Shown here: piece after piece, positions 32,614 through 45,033 of the stretch
Numbering within the stretch: the stretch's first letter is position 1
Layout: each line of letters begins with the position of its first letter
Assembly: GCF_010669125.1 (NCBI RefSeq)
Contig: NZ_CP048630.1
Span: forward strand, 1,996,001 to 2,060,000
Reading direction: 5' to 3'
Origin: Ancylobacter pratisalsi
GTDB lineage: Bacteria > Pseudomonadota > Alphaproteobacteria > Rhizobiales > Xanthobacteraceae
Length of the DNA stretch: 64,000 nt
Position numbers and translations under genes: made by a program
The notes under the pieces: generated by a model
The model's input: only the letters and a program-made list of their open reading frames with translations
Databases searched by the model: none
What the model was told of the DNA's origin: nothing

Positions 32614-33698
32614 GTGCGCCGATGACCGAGGCCCCCGTGACCGACGCCGATCTCACCGATGCAGGCGTGGCTGATGGTGGCATGGCTGACGCCGGAATGA
32701 ACGATGCCGGCGGCGCCGGCGCCACCCACGACGGCGGCGAGCGTCCGCGCGAGGGCCGCGGGCCGCGCAAGGATCGTGGCCCCCGCCGCCCCAAGCGGGA
32801 CGTCGACGGCTGGGTGCTGCTCGACAAGCCGGTCGGCATGACCTCGACCCAGGCGGTCGGGGCGGTGAAGTGGCTGTTCTCGGCCAAGAAGGCCGGCCAT
32901 GCCGGCACGCTGGACCCGCTCGCCTCGGGCTGCCTTCCGATCGCGCTCGGCGAAGCCACCAAAACGGTCCCCTTCGTCATGGATGGGCGCAAGGTCTACC
33001 GTTTCACGGTGCGCTGGGGTGTCCAGACCGACACCGACGACAGCGAGGGCCAGCCGGTCGAGACCTCCGACATCCGGCCCGACAAGGCCGCGATCGAGGC
33101 CATTCTCGACAGTTTCCGTGGCGAGATCGAGCAGGTTCCCCCGGCCTATTCAGCGCTGAAGATCAATGGCGAGCGCGCCTATGACCTCGCACGCGAAGGC
33201 GTGCAGGTGGAACTGGCCGCCCGCCCCATCGTCATTCACAGCCTGGAACTGATCGAGCAACCCGACGCCGACCACGCCGTGTTCGAGGCCGAATGCGGCA
33301 AGGGCACCTATGTGCGCTCGCTCGCCCGCGACATGGGCCGCATGCTTGGCGCGCGCGGCCATATCTCGGCGCTGCGCCGGACCCGCGTCGGCACCTTCGC
33401 CGAGGAAGAACTGGTGCCGCTCGACACGCTGCGCGCGCGTCATGAGGAACTCGGCGGGGTCGCCCCGATCGAGTCGCTGCGCCCGGTCGATATCGGCCTC
33501 GACAGCCTGCCCGCGCTCAAGGTGAGCCCGGCGGACGCCGCCCGGCTCGGGCGCGGCCAGTCGATCATCCTGCGCGGGCGCGACGCGCCGATCCTGGAAG
33601 GCCCCGTTGCTATCACCGCCGGTGGGCGCCTCGTGGCGCTCGGCGAGGCCGAGGGCGCGGAGATCTTCCCCAAGCGCATCTTCCATCCCGCGAAATGA
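32610..33698 (+). CDS. truB: tRNA pseudouridine(55) synthase TruB
   Basis: A 362-residue enzyme that makes pseudouridine 55 in tRNA. The catalytic Asp is in [56 protein letters not shown] and [17 protein letters not shown] are standard. The first ~65 residues are an extension with four short Asp-Ala(-Gly) repeats ([20 protein letters not shown]), then a basic [15 protein letters not shown] stretch before the core [11 protein letters not shown]. coli TruB starts at the core. The gene overlaps rbfA by four bases and is the last gene before the rpsO hairpin. Confidence 0.94.
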   Translation: MSAPMTEAPVTDADLTDAGVADGGMADAGMNDAGGAGATHDGGERPREGRGPRKDRGPRRPKRDVDGWVLLDKPVGMTSTQAVGAVKWLFSAKKAGHAGTLDPLASGCLPIALGEATKTVPFVMDGRKVYRFTVRWGVQTDTDDSEGQPVETSDIRPDKAAIEAILDSFRGEIEQVPPAYSALKINGERAYDLAREGVQVELAARPIVIHSLELIEQPDADHAVFEAECGKGTYVRSLARDMGRMLGARGHISALRRTRVGTFAEEELVPLDTLRARHEELGGVAPIESLRPVDIGLDSLPALKVSPADAARLGRGQSIILRGRDAPILEGPVAITAGGRLVALGEAEGAEIFPKRIFHPAK

Positions 33699-33705
33699 TG
33701 GCGTG

Positions 33706-33735
33706 ACCGGCGGCGCCGAACTCGGCGCCGCCGGT
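33706..33735 (+). terminator. Strong hairpin between truB and rpsO
   Basis: A perfect 14-base inverted repeat (ACCGGCGGCGCCGA / TCGGCGCCGCCGGT) with a 2-base centre begins 8 bases after the truB stop. No T-run follows, so it may be a weak terminator, an RNase III site or an mRNA end protector. It marks the boundary between the rimP-truB unit and rpsO. Confidence 0.6.
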
Positions 33736-33970
33736 TATGCTGCAAAAGGCGCTCGGCGCACATCACGCTAGCCAGACTGGCGTTTTCGTGTATGTTGCGC
33801 GCGCGTTGCGGACCTCATGTCCGCGCGAACCGCAGGCTTTCGACCGCGCTGGACGACATCCCGGCCCGGCCGATCTGCGGAACCGGCGAGGCGATTTGCG
33901 GACATGGCACAGCCTGCCTGTCCCGAGACGCGCCCGCCATTTCACCATGCCAACCCGAAAGGACACTCCG

Positions 33971-34240
33971 ATGTCGATCACTGCCGAGCGCAAGCAGGCG
34001 CTCATCACCGAATACGCCACCAAGCCGGGTGATACCGGTTCGGCGGAAGTGCAGGTCGCGATCCTCACCGAGCGGATCTCCAACCTGACCGGCCATTTCA
34101 AGACCCACGCCAAGGACAACCATTCCCGGCGCGGTCTGCTCAAGCTGGTGTCCCAGCGTCGCGGCCTCCTCGACTATCTGAAGAAGACCGAGGAAGCCCG
34201 CTACAAGTCCCTGATCCAGCGGCTGGGCATCCGCCGCTGA
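33971..34240 (+). CDS. rpsO: 30S ribosomal protein S15
   Basis: An 89-residue primary 16S-binding protein. [20 protein letters not shown], the RNA-binding stretch [20 protein letters not shown] and [20 protein letters not shown] are universal S15 features. The ATG at 33971 has AAAGGA 7 bases before it. A 235-base leader separates it from the truB hairpin. In E. coli S15 represses its own translation through such a leader, but no matching structure could be identified by eye here. Confidence 0.97.
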   Translation: MSITAERKQALITEYATKPGDTGSAEVQVAILTERISNLTGHFKTHAKDNHSRRGLLKLVSQRRGLLDYLKKTEEARYKSLIQRLGIRR

Positions 34241-34249
34241 TGTTTCGGC

Positions 34250-34277
34250 GGGCCCGGCGTCACCCGACGTCGGGCCC
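34250..34277 (+). terminator. Hairpin downstream of rpsO
   Basis: GGGCCCGGCGTC pairs with GACGTCGGGCCC (one G-U) around a 4-base loop, 10 bases after the rpsO stop, followed by GTCTCGTTCT. Only a weak T-rich end is present, so readthrough into pnp is likely. It may also be an RNase III entry site, as seen between rpsO and pnp in enterobacteria. Confidence 0.6.
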
Positions 34278-34491
34278 GTCTCGTTCTGTGCGGCGCCGGG
34301 AAACGCTCCGGGCGCCGGCCGCGTAAAGACAGCGGCGGGCATGGGGCTCGCCACGACCGATGAGAAGCGGCGTGCCATGGCAGGATCGCCGGAGATTTGG
34401 GTTCGTTGAGCCGCTCCCCCGGGAGCGCGCTGCCGCCCGAAGCTCTCGCCGTCTTGCCCATGGCTCCCGCTTCAGAAAGCCAGAGATAGAC

Positions 34492-36645
<2,154 letters not shown>

Positions 36646-36687
36646 TCGGTGAAATCCTGATCGGTCTTCCGATCCGGAAATTAAGAA

Positions 36688-36718
36688 ACGGGGCGCTTCA
36701 GGCGCCCCGTTTTCGTTT
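36688..36718 (+). terminator. Intrinsic terminator of pnp
   Basis: A perfect 9-base stem (ACGGGGCGC / GCGCCCCGT) with a 5-base loop, followed by TTTCGTTT. AAA precedes the stem, so it can also act on the opposite strand against the convergent GST-like gene. Confidence 0.9.
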
Positions 36719-36774
36719 GCGGTCCATCCCCTTGCGGGAGAGGGCGCGCATCCGGCGCCGCCCGCGCCGGCCTG

Positions 36775-37590
36775 TCAGAACTCGACGTCGAGTTCTTCCA
36801 TCTCGTCGGGCTCCTCCAGCGCGGCACGGGTCCATTCCTGCATCGCCGGAAGGGCCAGCATGGTCGCGCAATAGGCCTTGGTCGGCGCGTCGAGCTTTAC
36901 GTCATAGGTCGTGAAGCGCGAGCACACGGGGGCGTACATCGCGTCCGCCAGAGTGGGCGCGGCGCCGAAGAGATACGGACCGCCATAGGTCTCGAGGCAC
37001 GCGCGCCAGATGACGAGGATGCGCTCGATATCCGCCTGAGCCCCGGTCCACACCTTGAAGCCGTCATGGCGCGCCTTGATGTTCATCGGCAGCGCCGAGC
37101 GCAGATTGGCAAAGCCGGAGTGCATCTCGCCCGAGATCGAGCGGCAATGCGCGCGTGCTGCGCGGTCCTTGGGCAGAAGCCCCGCCTCTGGCTTCAATTC
37201 GTGCAGATATTCGGCAATGGCGAGCGTGTCCCAGATGCGCATGCCGTCATGATCGAGGCGGGGCACCAGGAAGGACGAGGACTGCAGCAGCAGCTCGGCC
37301 CGGATATCGGGATCGTCGGCCGATACCCGCGCCTCCTCGATCTCCAGCCCGGCGAGCCGGCACATCAGGAAGCCACGCAGCGACCATGAGGAATAGTTCT
37401 TGCTACTCAGGGTCAGAACCGCCGGCCGCGCCGCTGCTTTTGCCCCGGAATCGGCTTTCGCGGCGGGTTTGCCGGCCGGGCGCTTAGCAGCAGGGACCTT
37501 GGCCGCGGGGCCTTTCGCGACCTTGGTCCGGGTGGCGGCTTTCGTCCCCGAACCGGACGTGGCTTTGGTTTGGGAGGTCGGGGGAGGCAT
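36775..37590 (-). CDS. Glutathione S-transferase family protein with a Lys/Ala-rich N-terminus
   Basis: A 271-residue protein. From about residue 57 it is a GST: thioredoxin-like half LTLSSKNYSSWSLRGFLMCR, FLVPRLDHDGMRIWDTLAIAEYL, then a helical half with GPYLFGAAPTLADAMYAPV. The catalytic Ser is probably in the YSSWSLR stretch, as in zeta-like bacterial GSTs. The first ~55 residues are a histone-H1-like stretch of Lys, Ala and Pro (KVAKGPAAKVPAAKRPAGKP) absent from ordinary GSTs. The ATG at 37590 is chosen because AGGACG lies upstream. It converges on pnp and is divergent from phaZ. The substrate is unknown. Confidence 0.85.
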   Translation of the reverse strand: MPPPTSQTKATSGSGTKAATRTKVAKGPAAKVPAAKRPAGKPAAKADSGAKAAARPAVLTLSSKNYSSWSLRGFLMCRLAGLEIEEARVSADDPDIRAELLLQSSSFLVPRLDHDGMRIWDTLAIAEYLHELKPEAGLLPKDRAARAHCRSISGEMHSGFANLRSALPMNIKARHDGFKVWTGAQADIERILVIWRACLETYGGPYLFGAAPTLADAMYAPVCSRFTTYDVKLDAPTKAYCATMLALPAMQEWTRAALEEPDEMEELDVEF

Positions 37591-37854
37591 GAGCGGGACG
37601 TCCTGTCTGGGTAAAGCGATGATCATCGGCCGTCCGGGAGCAATCACTATTCGTGCCACCCCGTACAGAGCCAGCGACCGGGCGACGGCTCACCGGTAGC
37701 CGGCGCAGATTTTTACTGCATAAGACGCGCCGTTCGTCGTATCGTTTGCGCCGCACAATTGAATGCATGTGACCGTCGGAGACGCTGTCAGCCTGTTCCT
37801 CATGTCGCCTCATACGTCACTTCGCCCGTTGCGTCCCGCCGCCCAAACCGCCGG

Positions 37855-39096
37855 ATGAGCCCTTCGCGTATGATCTATGCCGCCTACCAGGCTCAGGCCG
37901 ACCTGCTCGAACCGATGCGCGCCGCCGCGCGGATGTCGCGACGTATGCTGGGCACCGCCATGAGCGGCTTCGGCGGATACGGCGACACCGCGTTCCTGCG
38001 CAACCTCTCCGCGACCTTCGAGATGATCGAGCGCGCCGGCCTCAGCCATGCGCGCCCCGCCTTCGGGATCGACAGCGTCATGGTCGGCAATCGCGAGGTC
38101 GAGGTGACCGAGGAGGTCGCGCTCGATCTGCCTTTCGGCTCGCTGCTCCATTTCAAGAAGGACATCGACCAGCCGCAGCCGCGCCTTCTGGTCGTGGCGC
38201 CGCTGTCGGGTCATTTCGCGACCCTGCTGCTCGACACGGTCAAGACCCTGCTGCCGGAGAATGACGTCTACATCACCGACTGGGCGAATGCCCGCGACGT
38301 GCCTCTGGACGCCGGCCGTTTCGGCTTCGACGACTACGTCACCCATGTGATCCGCTTTCTGGAGGCGATCGGCCCCGGCGCGCACGCGCTTGCCGTGTGC
38401 CAGCCCTGCGTGCAGGTGCTCGCGGCCGCCGCCGTCATGGCGCAGCGGGACAATCCGGCCACGCCCCATTCCATCACCCTCATGGCCGGGCCGGTGGATA
38501 CCCGGATCAACCCGACCAAGGTGAACGAGCTCGCCATGTCCAAGCCGCTGGACTGGTTTGAGAAGAATCTCATCGGCACCGTCCCGCCCGGCTTTCCGGG
38601 CGTAGGGCGTCAGGTCTATCCCGGCTTCATCCAGGTCAGCGCCTTCCTGGCGATGAATCTCGACCGCCACGTGAAGGCCCATGTCGAGCTGTTCGAGAAC
38701 CTCTCCATGGGCGAGCACGACAAGGCCACCACCGCCAAGAGCTTCTACGACGAGTATTTCGCCGTGCTGGATCTCGCCGCCGAGTTTTACCTCGAAACCA
38801 TCCGCATCGTATTTCAGGAGCACGATCTGCCGCGCGGCGTGCTGACCTATGAGGGCGACCGGATCGACTTCCGGGCCGTCCGGCGCACCTCTCTGCTCAC
38901 CGTCGAGGGCGAGCGCGACGACATCTGCGCGGTGGGCCAGACCGTGGCGGCGCAGGATATCTGCTCCAGCCTGCGTCCCCATCGCAAGCGCCACCATCTG
39001 CAGCCCGGTGTCGGCCATTACGGGGTCTTCAGCGGCCGGCGCTGGCGCGGCCAGGTCTACCCGCTGGTGCGCAACCACATTCTCTCGTCGGATTGA
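37855..39096 (+). CDS. phaZ: Intracellular poly(3-hydroxybutyrate) depolymerase (PhaZa type)
   Basis: A 413-residue alpha/beta hydrolase that mobilises the cell's own PHB granules. It opens MIYAAYQAQADLLEPMRAAA after a short lead. The lipase-box position reads HALAVCQPCVQVLAAAA, with Cys182 instead of Ser as nucleophile. Asp355/356 (EGERDDICAVGQ) and His388 (QPGVGHYGVFSG) complete the triad. These positions agree with the Cys183/Asp355/His388 triad described for Ralstonia eutropha PhaZa1. No signal peptide is present, as expected. The start codon is ATG 37855; ATG 37870 is an alternative. Confidence 0.92.
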   Translation: MSPSRMIYAAYQAQADLLEPMRAAARMSRRMLGTAMSGFGGYGDTAFLRNLSATFEMIERAGLSHARPAFGIDSVMVGNREVEVTEEVALDLPFGSLLHFKKDIDQPQPRLLVVAPLSGHFATLLLDTVKTLLPENDVYITDWANARDVPLDAGRFGFDDYVTHVIRFLEAIGPGAHALAVCQPCVQVLAAAAVMAQRDNPATPHSITLMAGPVDTRINPTKVNELAMSKPLDWFEKNLIGTVPPGFPGVGRQVYPGFIQVSAFLAMNLDRHVKAHVELFENLSMGEHDKATTAKSFYDEYFAVLDLAAEFYLETIRIVFQEHDLPRGVLTYEGDRIDFRAVRRTSLLTVEGERDDICAVGQTVAAQDICSSLRPHRKRHHLQPGVGHYGVFSGRRWRGQVYPLVRNHILSSD

Positions 39097-39179
39097 GCCG
39101 GGCGGCGGCCTCTCGCGCGCGGCCCTCGGAAGCGATTGTCACCTGCGCGTCACCATTGACGCGGCAGGCTGCACTGCCC

Positions 39180-39208
39180 ATGGTGCGCCCTCTTTGAAAA
39201 AGCACCAT
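39180..39208 (+). other. Leader hairpin before homospermidine synthase
   Basis: ATGGTGC and GCACCAT form a 7-base stem around a 15-base purine-ending loop. It finishes 5 bases before the strong AAGGAGG ribosome site at 39214-39220. Its position suggests an influence on translation of the polyamine enzyme, but no function is known. Confidence 0.35.
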
Positions 39209-39231
39209 TCCTTGAAGGAGGTTCGCCAAGA

Positions 39232-40659
39232 ATGTCGGTCTGGCCGGTCTACGGAAAAATCGAAGGTCCCATCGTGATGATCGGCTTTGGCTCGATCGGT
39301 CGCGGCACGCTTCCCCTGCTCGAGCGGCATTTCGACTTCGACAAGGACCGCCTCACTGTCATCGATCCGGTGGACACCGACCGCGCGCTGCTCGACGAGC
39401 GCGGCGTGAACTTCCTGCAGCAGGCGATCACCAAGGAAAATTACCGCGAGGTTCTCACCCCGCTGCTCAGCACCGGCGGGCGCGGCTTCGTCGTCAACCT
39501 GTCGGTCGACACCTCCTCGGTCGCGATCATGGAGCTGGCCCGCGAGCTCGGCGCGCTCTATGTCGACACCGTCATCGAGCCTTGGCTGGGCTTCTATTTC
39601 GACAAGGACGCCGGCCCCGGCGAGCGCACCAATTACGCGCTGCGCGAAACCCTGCTCGCCGCCAAGCGCGCCAATCCGGGCGGGCCGACGGCTGTGTCCT
39701 GCTGCGGCGCCAATCCCGGCATGGTGTCCTGGTTCGTGAAGCAGGCGCTGGTGAACGTCGCCACCGAAATCGGCCTCGCCTTCGAGGAGCCGACCACCCG
39801 CGAGGGCTGGGCGAAGCTGATGAAGGATGCCGGCGTGAAGGGCATCCACATCGCCGAGCGCGACACCCAGCGCGCCCGCGATCCCAAGCCGATGGGCATG
39901 TTCGTCAACACCTGGTCGGTGGAAGGCTTCGTTTCCGAGGGCCAGCAGCCGGCGGAGCTGGGCTGGGGCACGCACGAGACCTGGAAGCCGGACAATGCGC
40001 GCGGCTTCGACAAGGGCTGCGGCGCGGCGATCTACCTGCTCCAGCCCGGCGCCAACACCCGCGTGCGCTCGTGGTGCCCGACGCCGGGCCCGCAATATGG
40101 CTTCCTCGTCACCCATAACGAGTCGATCTCGATCGCGGACTTCTTCACCGTGCGCGAAGGCGACAAGGTGGTGTACCGGCCGACCTGTCACTACGCCTAT
40201 CATCCCGCCAACGACGCCGTGCTCTCGCTGAGCGAGATGTTCGGCGCGGCCGGCAAGTTCCAGGAGCGCTGGAAGATCCTCGACGAGCACGAGATCGTCG
40301 ACGGCGCCGACGAACTCGGGGTTCTGCTCTACGGCCACGCCAAGAACGCGTACTGGTTCGGCTCGCAGCTCACGATCGAAGAGACGCGCAAGCTTGCCCC
40401 CTACCAGAACGCCACCGGCCTTCAGGTCTCCTCGGCCGTGCTGGCAGGCATGGTGTGGGCGCTGGAGAACCCGGAAGCGGGGATCGTCGAGGCCGACGAG
40501 ATGGACTACAAGCGCTGCCTCCAGGTGCAGAAGCCCTATCTCGGCCCGGTGAAGGGCTACTACACCGACTGGACCCCGCTGAACGACCGCCCCGGCCTGT
40601 TCGCCGAGGACCTCGACACCAGCGATCCCTGGCAGTTCCGCAACATACTGGTGCGCTAG
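39232..40659 (+). CDS. hss: Homospermidine synthase
   Basis: A 475-residue NAD-dependent enzyme that makes sym-homospermidine from putrescine (or from spermidine plus putrescine). The Rossmann motif is IVMIGFGSIGRGTLPLLERH. The saccharopine-dehydrogenase-like core follows (VNLSVDTSSVAIMELARELG, YVDTVIEPWLGFYFDK, SCCGANPGMVSWFVKQAL). The ending WTPLNDRPGLFAEDLDTSDP and length fit the Blastochloris viridis enzyme. An excellent AAGGAGG lies upstream of ATG 39232. It is monocistronic with its own terminator, so this organism probably uses homospermidine as a main polyamine. Confidence 0.94.
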   Translation: MSVWPVYGKIEGPIVMIGFGSIGRGTLPLLERHFDFDKDRLTVIDPVDTDRALLDERGVNFLQQAITKENYREVLTPLLSTGGRGFVVNLSVDTSSVAIMELARELGALYVDTVIEPWLGFYFDKDAGPGERTNYALRETLLAAKRANPGGPTAVSCCGANPGMVSWFVKQALVNVATEIGLAFEEPTTREGWAKLMKDAGVKGIHIAERDTQRARDPKPMGMFVNTWSVEGFVSEGQQPAELGWGTHETWKPDNARGFDKGCGAAIYLLQPGANTRVRSWCPTPGPQYGFLVTHNESISIADFFTVREGDKVVYRPTCHYAYHPANDAVLSLSEMFGAAGKFQERWKILDEHEIVDGADELGVLLYGHAKNAYWFGSQLTIEETRKLAPYQNATGLQVSSAVLAGMVWALENPEAGIVEADEMDYKRCLQVQKPYLGPVKGYYTDWTPLNDRPGLFAEDLDTSDPWQFRNILVR

Positions 40660-40699
40660 AGCCTCGCCGGCTCATCCCGCATCGGCCGCACACACCATC

Positions 40700-40727
40700 A
40701 TGGCCGGGCACGTCCCGGCCATTTTCC
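40700..40727 (+). terminator. Intrinsic terminator of hss
   Basis: A perfect 9-base stem (ATGGCCGGG / CCCGGCCAT), 5-base loop, followed by TTTTCCTT. It lies 41 bases beyond the hss stop and 12 bases before the end of the convergent SDR gene. Confidence 0.88.
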
Positions 40728-40739
40728 TTGCACGCCGCG

Positions 40740-41510
40740 TCAGTTCATCCACAGCCCGCCGGTGACGTTGATCGCCTGCCCGGTCATGTAGGCCGACTCG
40801 TCCGAGGCGAGGAAGGCGACGACGCGGGCGATGTCGTCGGGTTCGCCCACGCGGCCGACGGGAATCTGCGATTCGCGCTCCTTGGCGGTCAGCAGGCCCT
40901 GCTCGCGGGACATCCGGTCGGCGTCCTCCCTCATCTTGGTGCCGACAATCGTGCCGGGGCAGACCGCGTTCACGGTCACGCCGAGGGCGGCGACCTCGGC
41001 GGCGAGCGCCTGGGTGAAGCCGATGACCGCCGCCTTCGAGGCGCTGTAGGCGGCATAGTTCGGCTTGCCGATCTTCCCAAACCAGGACGCGGTGTTGATG
41101 ATGCGCCCGGCGCGCCGTTCCATCATCGCCGGCAGGACCGCCTTGGCGATGTGCAGCACGCCGTCGGTGTTGATGCGGAACACGCGCTGCCACTGGGCGA
41201 TGTCGAGATCCACCACCTTGCCGACGCCGACGATGGCGGCATTGCTGGACGCGATGTCGATCGCGCCGAGTGCGCCGCGCACCGTTTCCACCGCCGCCAG
41301 CACGCTGGCATAGTCGCCGACATCGGTGGTCAGCGCGACGGCGCGGCGGCCCAGCGCCTCGACCCTATGCGCGGTCTCTTCCGCCCCGGCGGCGTCGACG
41401 TCGAGAATGGCAACGTCGCAGCCTTCTTCCGCGAGGCGGGTGGCGATGCGCCGGCCGATGCCGATGGCGCCGCCGGTGACGAGAGCCACACGTCCGTCAA
41501 GATTGTACAT
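40740..41510 (-). CDS. SDR-family oxidoreductase at the end of the liv operon
   Basis: A 256-residue NAD(P)-dependent short-chain dehydrogenase. The cofactor motif is ALVTGGAIGIGRRIATRLAEEG, with an Asp after beta-2 (VAILDVDAAGA) that favours NAD. The catalytic Ser is in INTASWFGKIGKPN, and Tyr/Lys in YAAYSASKAAVIGFTQ. The usual NNAG is replaced by SSNAAIVG, a mild variant. It lies 35 bases behind livF, on the same strand as the transporter, and so is probably expressed with uptake. Its substrate is presumably a hydroxy or keto compound of the pathway; this is inferred from position only. Confidence 0.88.
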   Translation of the reverse strand: MYNLDGRVALVTGGAIGIGRRIATRLAEEGCDVAILDVDAAGAEETAHRVEALGRRAVALTTDVGDYASVLAAVETVRGALGAIDIASSNAAIVGVGKVVDLDIAQWQRVFRINTDGVLHIAKAVLPAMMERRAGRIINTASWFGKIGKPNYAAYSASKAAVIGFTQALAAEVAALGVTVNAVCPGTIVGTKMREDADRMSREQGLLTAKERESQIPVGRVGEPDDIARVVAFLASDESAYMTGQAINVTGGLWMN

Positions 41511-41545
41511 GGCCGGTTTCCGTTCGAAGAAGGGTGGCCGGCCGC

Positions 41546-42304
<759 letters not shown>

Positions 42305-43026
42305 GATAAGCCTCCTGCACGGCGGTGTTCGCCCGGATCTCGGCGCCAGTGCCTTGAGCCAGCACGGTGCCACGGTTCATCACGATGATCCTGTCGGAAA
42401 TCGACATGATCAGCTTCATGTCATGCTCGATCAGCACCATCGCCATGTCGGGGGTGCGCACGTCGAGAATGTAGTGCTTGAGCCGCTCGGTCTCGCCATG
42501 GTTGAGGCCGGCGGCGGGCTCGTCCAGCAGCAGCACGCGCGGTTCGTTGACGATGGCGCGCGCCAGTTCCACCAGCTTCTGCTGGCCATAGGCGAGGCTG
42601 CCGGCAAGCCGATCGGCGAACGGGGCGAGGCCGAGGCGTTCCAGTACCGCCATGCAGCGCTCACGCCGCTCGCCCTCCGCGCGGCGGCCGGTAAGCCCGA
42701 AGGTGGAGGCGACCAGCGTGCCAATGCGCGGGGGCACCAGGACCACCTCCAGATTCTGCAGCACGCTCATGCCGTCGAACAGGCGGATGTTCTGGTAGGT
42801 ACGGCTCAGCCCCGCATGGGCGATGCGGTGCTTGGGCAGCGTCTGCAGCTCGACCTCGTTGACGAGGATACGCCCGGAGGTGACCGAATAGGACCCGGCG
42901 GCCATGTTGACGAGGGTCGACTTGCCGGCCCCGTTCGGGCCGATCACCGCCGTGATCAATCCCGGCTCGACGGTGAAGCTGACATCGTCGATCGCCTTGT
43001 GGGCGCCGAACTGCTTGGTGACATGG

Positions 43027-44013
43027 TCAAACCGCAGCATTGTCACCTCCCCTTCCGCCGGCGCATTTGCGCATCAGCCAGCTCGGCCCGTAGCGCCGGC
43101 TGATCAGGCCGTGCGGGCGGGCGAGGATGATGATCACCAGTGCGATGCCGTAGAGCAGCAGCCGGTAGTCGGCATAGGCGCGGAGCATTTCGGGGATGAG
43201 GATCAGAAGGGTCGCTCCGAGCAGCGCCCCGAACGGGTTGCCGAGCCCCCCGACCACGATGACCAGCACGATGATCAGCGATTCCCAGAAGGTGAAGCTC
43301 TCCGGGCTGACGAAGCGCTGCATGGCCGCGAAAATCACGCCGCCGGCGCCGCCGATCATGGCGCTGGTGCAGAAGGCGACGAGCTTGACCCGCGTGGTGT
43401 CGATGCCGCAGCCGCGCGCGGCGTCCTGGTCCTCGCGCACCGCCGAGAGCGCGGTACCCAGCGCGCTGGCCTGAATTCGCCACACGAACAGGAACACCAC
43501 CATCATCAGCGGCACCAGCAGCCACAGGAAGTCATAGGGCGTCTCCAGCGTGAAGCCGAAGATATGCGCGGCATCGATGCGGGAAATACCCTGCGGGCCG
43601 TTGGTGAGGCCGTCGAGATTGTTCATCAACACGCGGATGATCTCGCCGAAGCCGAGCGTGACGATGGCGAGATAGTCGCCGCGCAGCCGCAGCACCGGAA
43701 TGCCGAGCAGGATCCCCGCAAAACCCGCGATCCCCGAACCGATGATCAGCACCAGCCAGAACGGCAGGTGGATGCCGAACTGGCCGGAGGCCAGCAGCGC
43801 CCACGCATAGGCGCCAATGGCATAGAACGCTACATAGCCGAGATCGAGCAGGCCGGCATAGCCGACCACGATGTTCAGTCCCATGCCGAGAATGGCGTAG
43901 AGCAGGATGGTGTCGAGGATGCGCAGCGGATAGGTCGGCAGGAACTGGCCGATCAGCAGCACCATCGCGGGAATGACGAGCAGCGCCAGGGCGCCGCGCC
44001 AGGAGGTGTTCAT
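43027..44013 (-). CDS. livM: Branched-chain amino acid-type ABC transporter permease LivM
   Basis: A 328-residue permease with eight to ten hydrophobic segments. Family text includes ILLYAILGMGLNIVVGYAGL near residue 42, LRLRGDYLAIVTLGFGEIIR (the EAA-like coupling region) and SAVREDQDAARGCGIDTTRV. The ending VVGGLGNPFGALLGATLLIL and RPHGLISRRYG is typical. The ATG at 44013 is used because a GAGG ribosome site precedes it; ATG 44034 would overlap livH. It lies 10 bases after livH. Confidence 0.93.
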   Translation of the reverse strand: MNTSWRGALALLVIPAMVLLIGQFLPTYPLRILDTILLYAILGMGLNIVVGYAGLLDLGYVAFYAIGAYAWALLASGQFGIHLPFWLVLIIGSGIAGFAGILLGIPVLRLRGDYLAIVTLGFGEIIRVLMNNLDGLTNGPQGISRIDAAHIFGFTLETPYDFLWLLVPLMMVVFLFVWRIQASALGTALSAVREDQDAARGCGIDTTRVKLVAFCTSAMIGGAGGVIFAAMQRFVSPESFTFWESLIIVLVIVVGGLGNPFGALLGATLLILIPEMLRAYADYRLLLYGIALVIIILARPHGLISRRYGPSWLMRKCAGGRGGDNAAV

Positions 44014-44023
44014 CGCGCGCGCC

Positions 44024-44965
44024 TCAGAAGTCACTCTTGTACACCATGGTTTCTTCGCTGATGTGCTCGCCCAGCAGCCCCGCCGGGCGGAACAGCAGGA
44101 TCAGCACCAGCACCGAGAATGCGAAGATGTCGCGGTACTCAGTACCGATCAGCCCGCCGGTCAGCACCGGCATCCAGGCGGTGGCGAAAGTCTCGATGAT
44201 GCCGAGCAGGAAGCCGCCGAGCACGGCGCCGGGAATCGAGCCGATGCCGCCCAGGATCGCGGCGGTGAACGCCTTCATGCCGATGACGAAGCCCATGGTG
44301 AAGGTCGCCACGCCGTAGAAGGACGAATAGAGCACCCCGGCCACCGCGCCGAGGCCGGGGCCGATGAAGAAGATCAGCGAGATCGCCGTGTTCGGGTTGA
44401 TGCCGACCAGCGAGGCGGTCTCGGCATTTTCCGCCACGGCGCGGATGCGCACGCCAAGATTGGTGCGGTTCACGAACAGTTCGAGCCCGATCATCAGCAC
44501 CACCGCGACCGCGAAGATGGTGATCTGCTTGTAGGAGACGATGGCGCCGAACAGTTCGATGACGCCCGAGGGCAGGAACGAGGGGTAGATGAGCGGCCGG
44601 CGGCCGCCGATCAGCATCACCGCGTTCTGGATCACCACCGCCATGCCGAGCGCGGACAGCATCGGCGCCAGGCGCGAGGTGCGGCGCAGCGGCCGGTAGG
44701 CGACGATCTCAACGCTGACCCCGGCGAGGCCGATGACCACGAAGGTGATAAGGCCGACCAGTATGCCGCCCATGGGGTGGCCCGCCACGCCCAGCGCGCC
44801 CGAAAGGGCGAGGCCGATGAACGCGCCGGCCGTGAACAGCTCGCTATGCGCGAAATTGATGAGGCGCAGCACGCCGTACACCATGGTGTAGCCAAGCGCG
44901 ATCAGGGCGTAGATCGACCCGACCGTCAGCGCATTGATGGTCTGCTGCAGGATGAGGGCGCCCAT
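44024..44965 (-). CDS. livH: Branched-chain amino acid-type ABC transporter permease LivH
   Basis: A 313-residue permease with about eight helices. It starts with LQQTINALTVGSIYALIALG and YTMVYGVLRLINFAHSELF, the LivH hallmark. The coupling loop RTNLGVRIRAVAENAETASL and GGIGSIPGAVLGGFLLGIIE follow. A clear GGAGG precedes ATG 44965. The 113-base gap after livK contains a strong hairpin. Confidence 0.94.
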   Translation of the reverse strand: MGALILQQTINALTVGSIYALIALGYTMVYGVLRLINFAHSELFTAGAFIGLALSGALGVAGHPMGGILVGLITFVVIGLAGVSVEIVAYRPLRRTSRLAPMLSALGMAVVIQNAVMLIGGRRPLIYPSFLPSGVIELFGAIVSYKQITIFAVAVVLMIGLELFVNRTNLGVRIRAVAENAETASLVGINPNTAISLIFFIGPGLGAVAGVLYSSFYGVATFTMGFVIGMKAFTAAILGGIGSIPGAVLGGFLLGIIETFATAWMPVLTGGLIGTEYRDIFAFSVLVLILLFRPAGLLGEHISEETMVYKSDF

Positions 44966-45033
44966 GGAACCTCCAGATATGCACGCGGACGTGCGGTTCG
45001 GCGCGGTCTGTCACGACAATGGCCGGGACCGAT

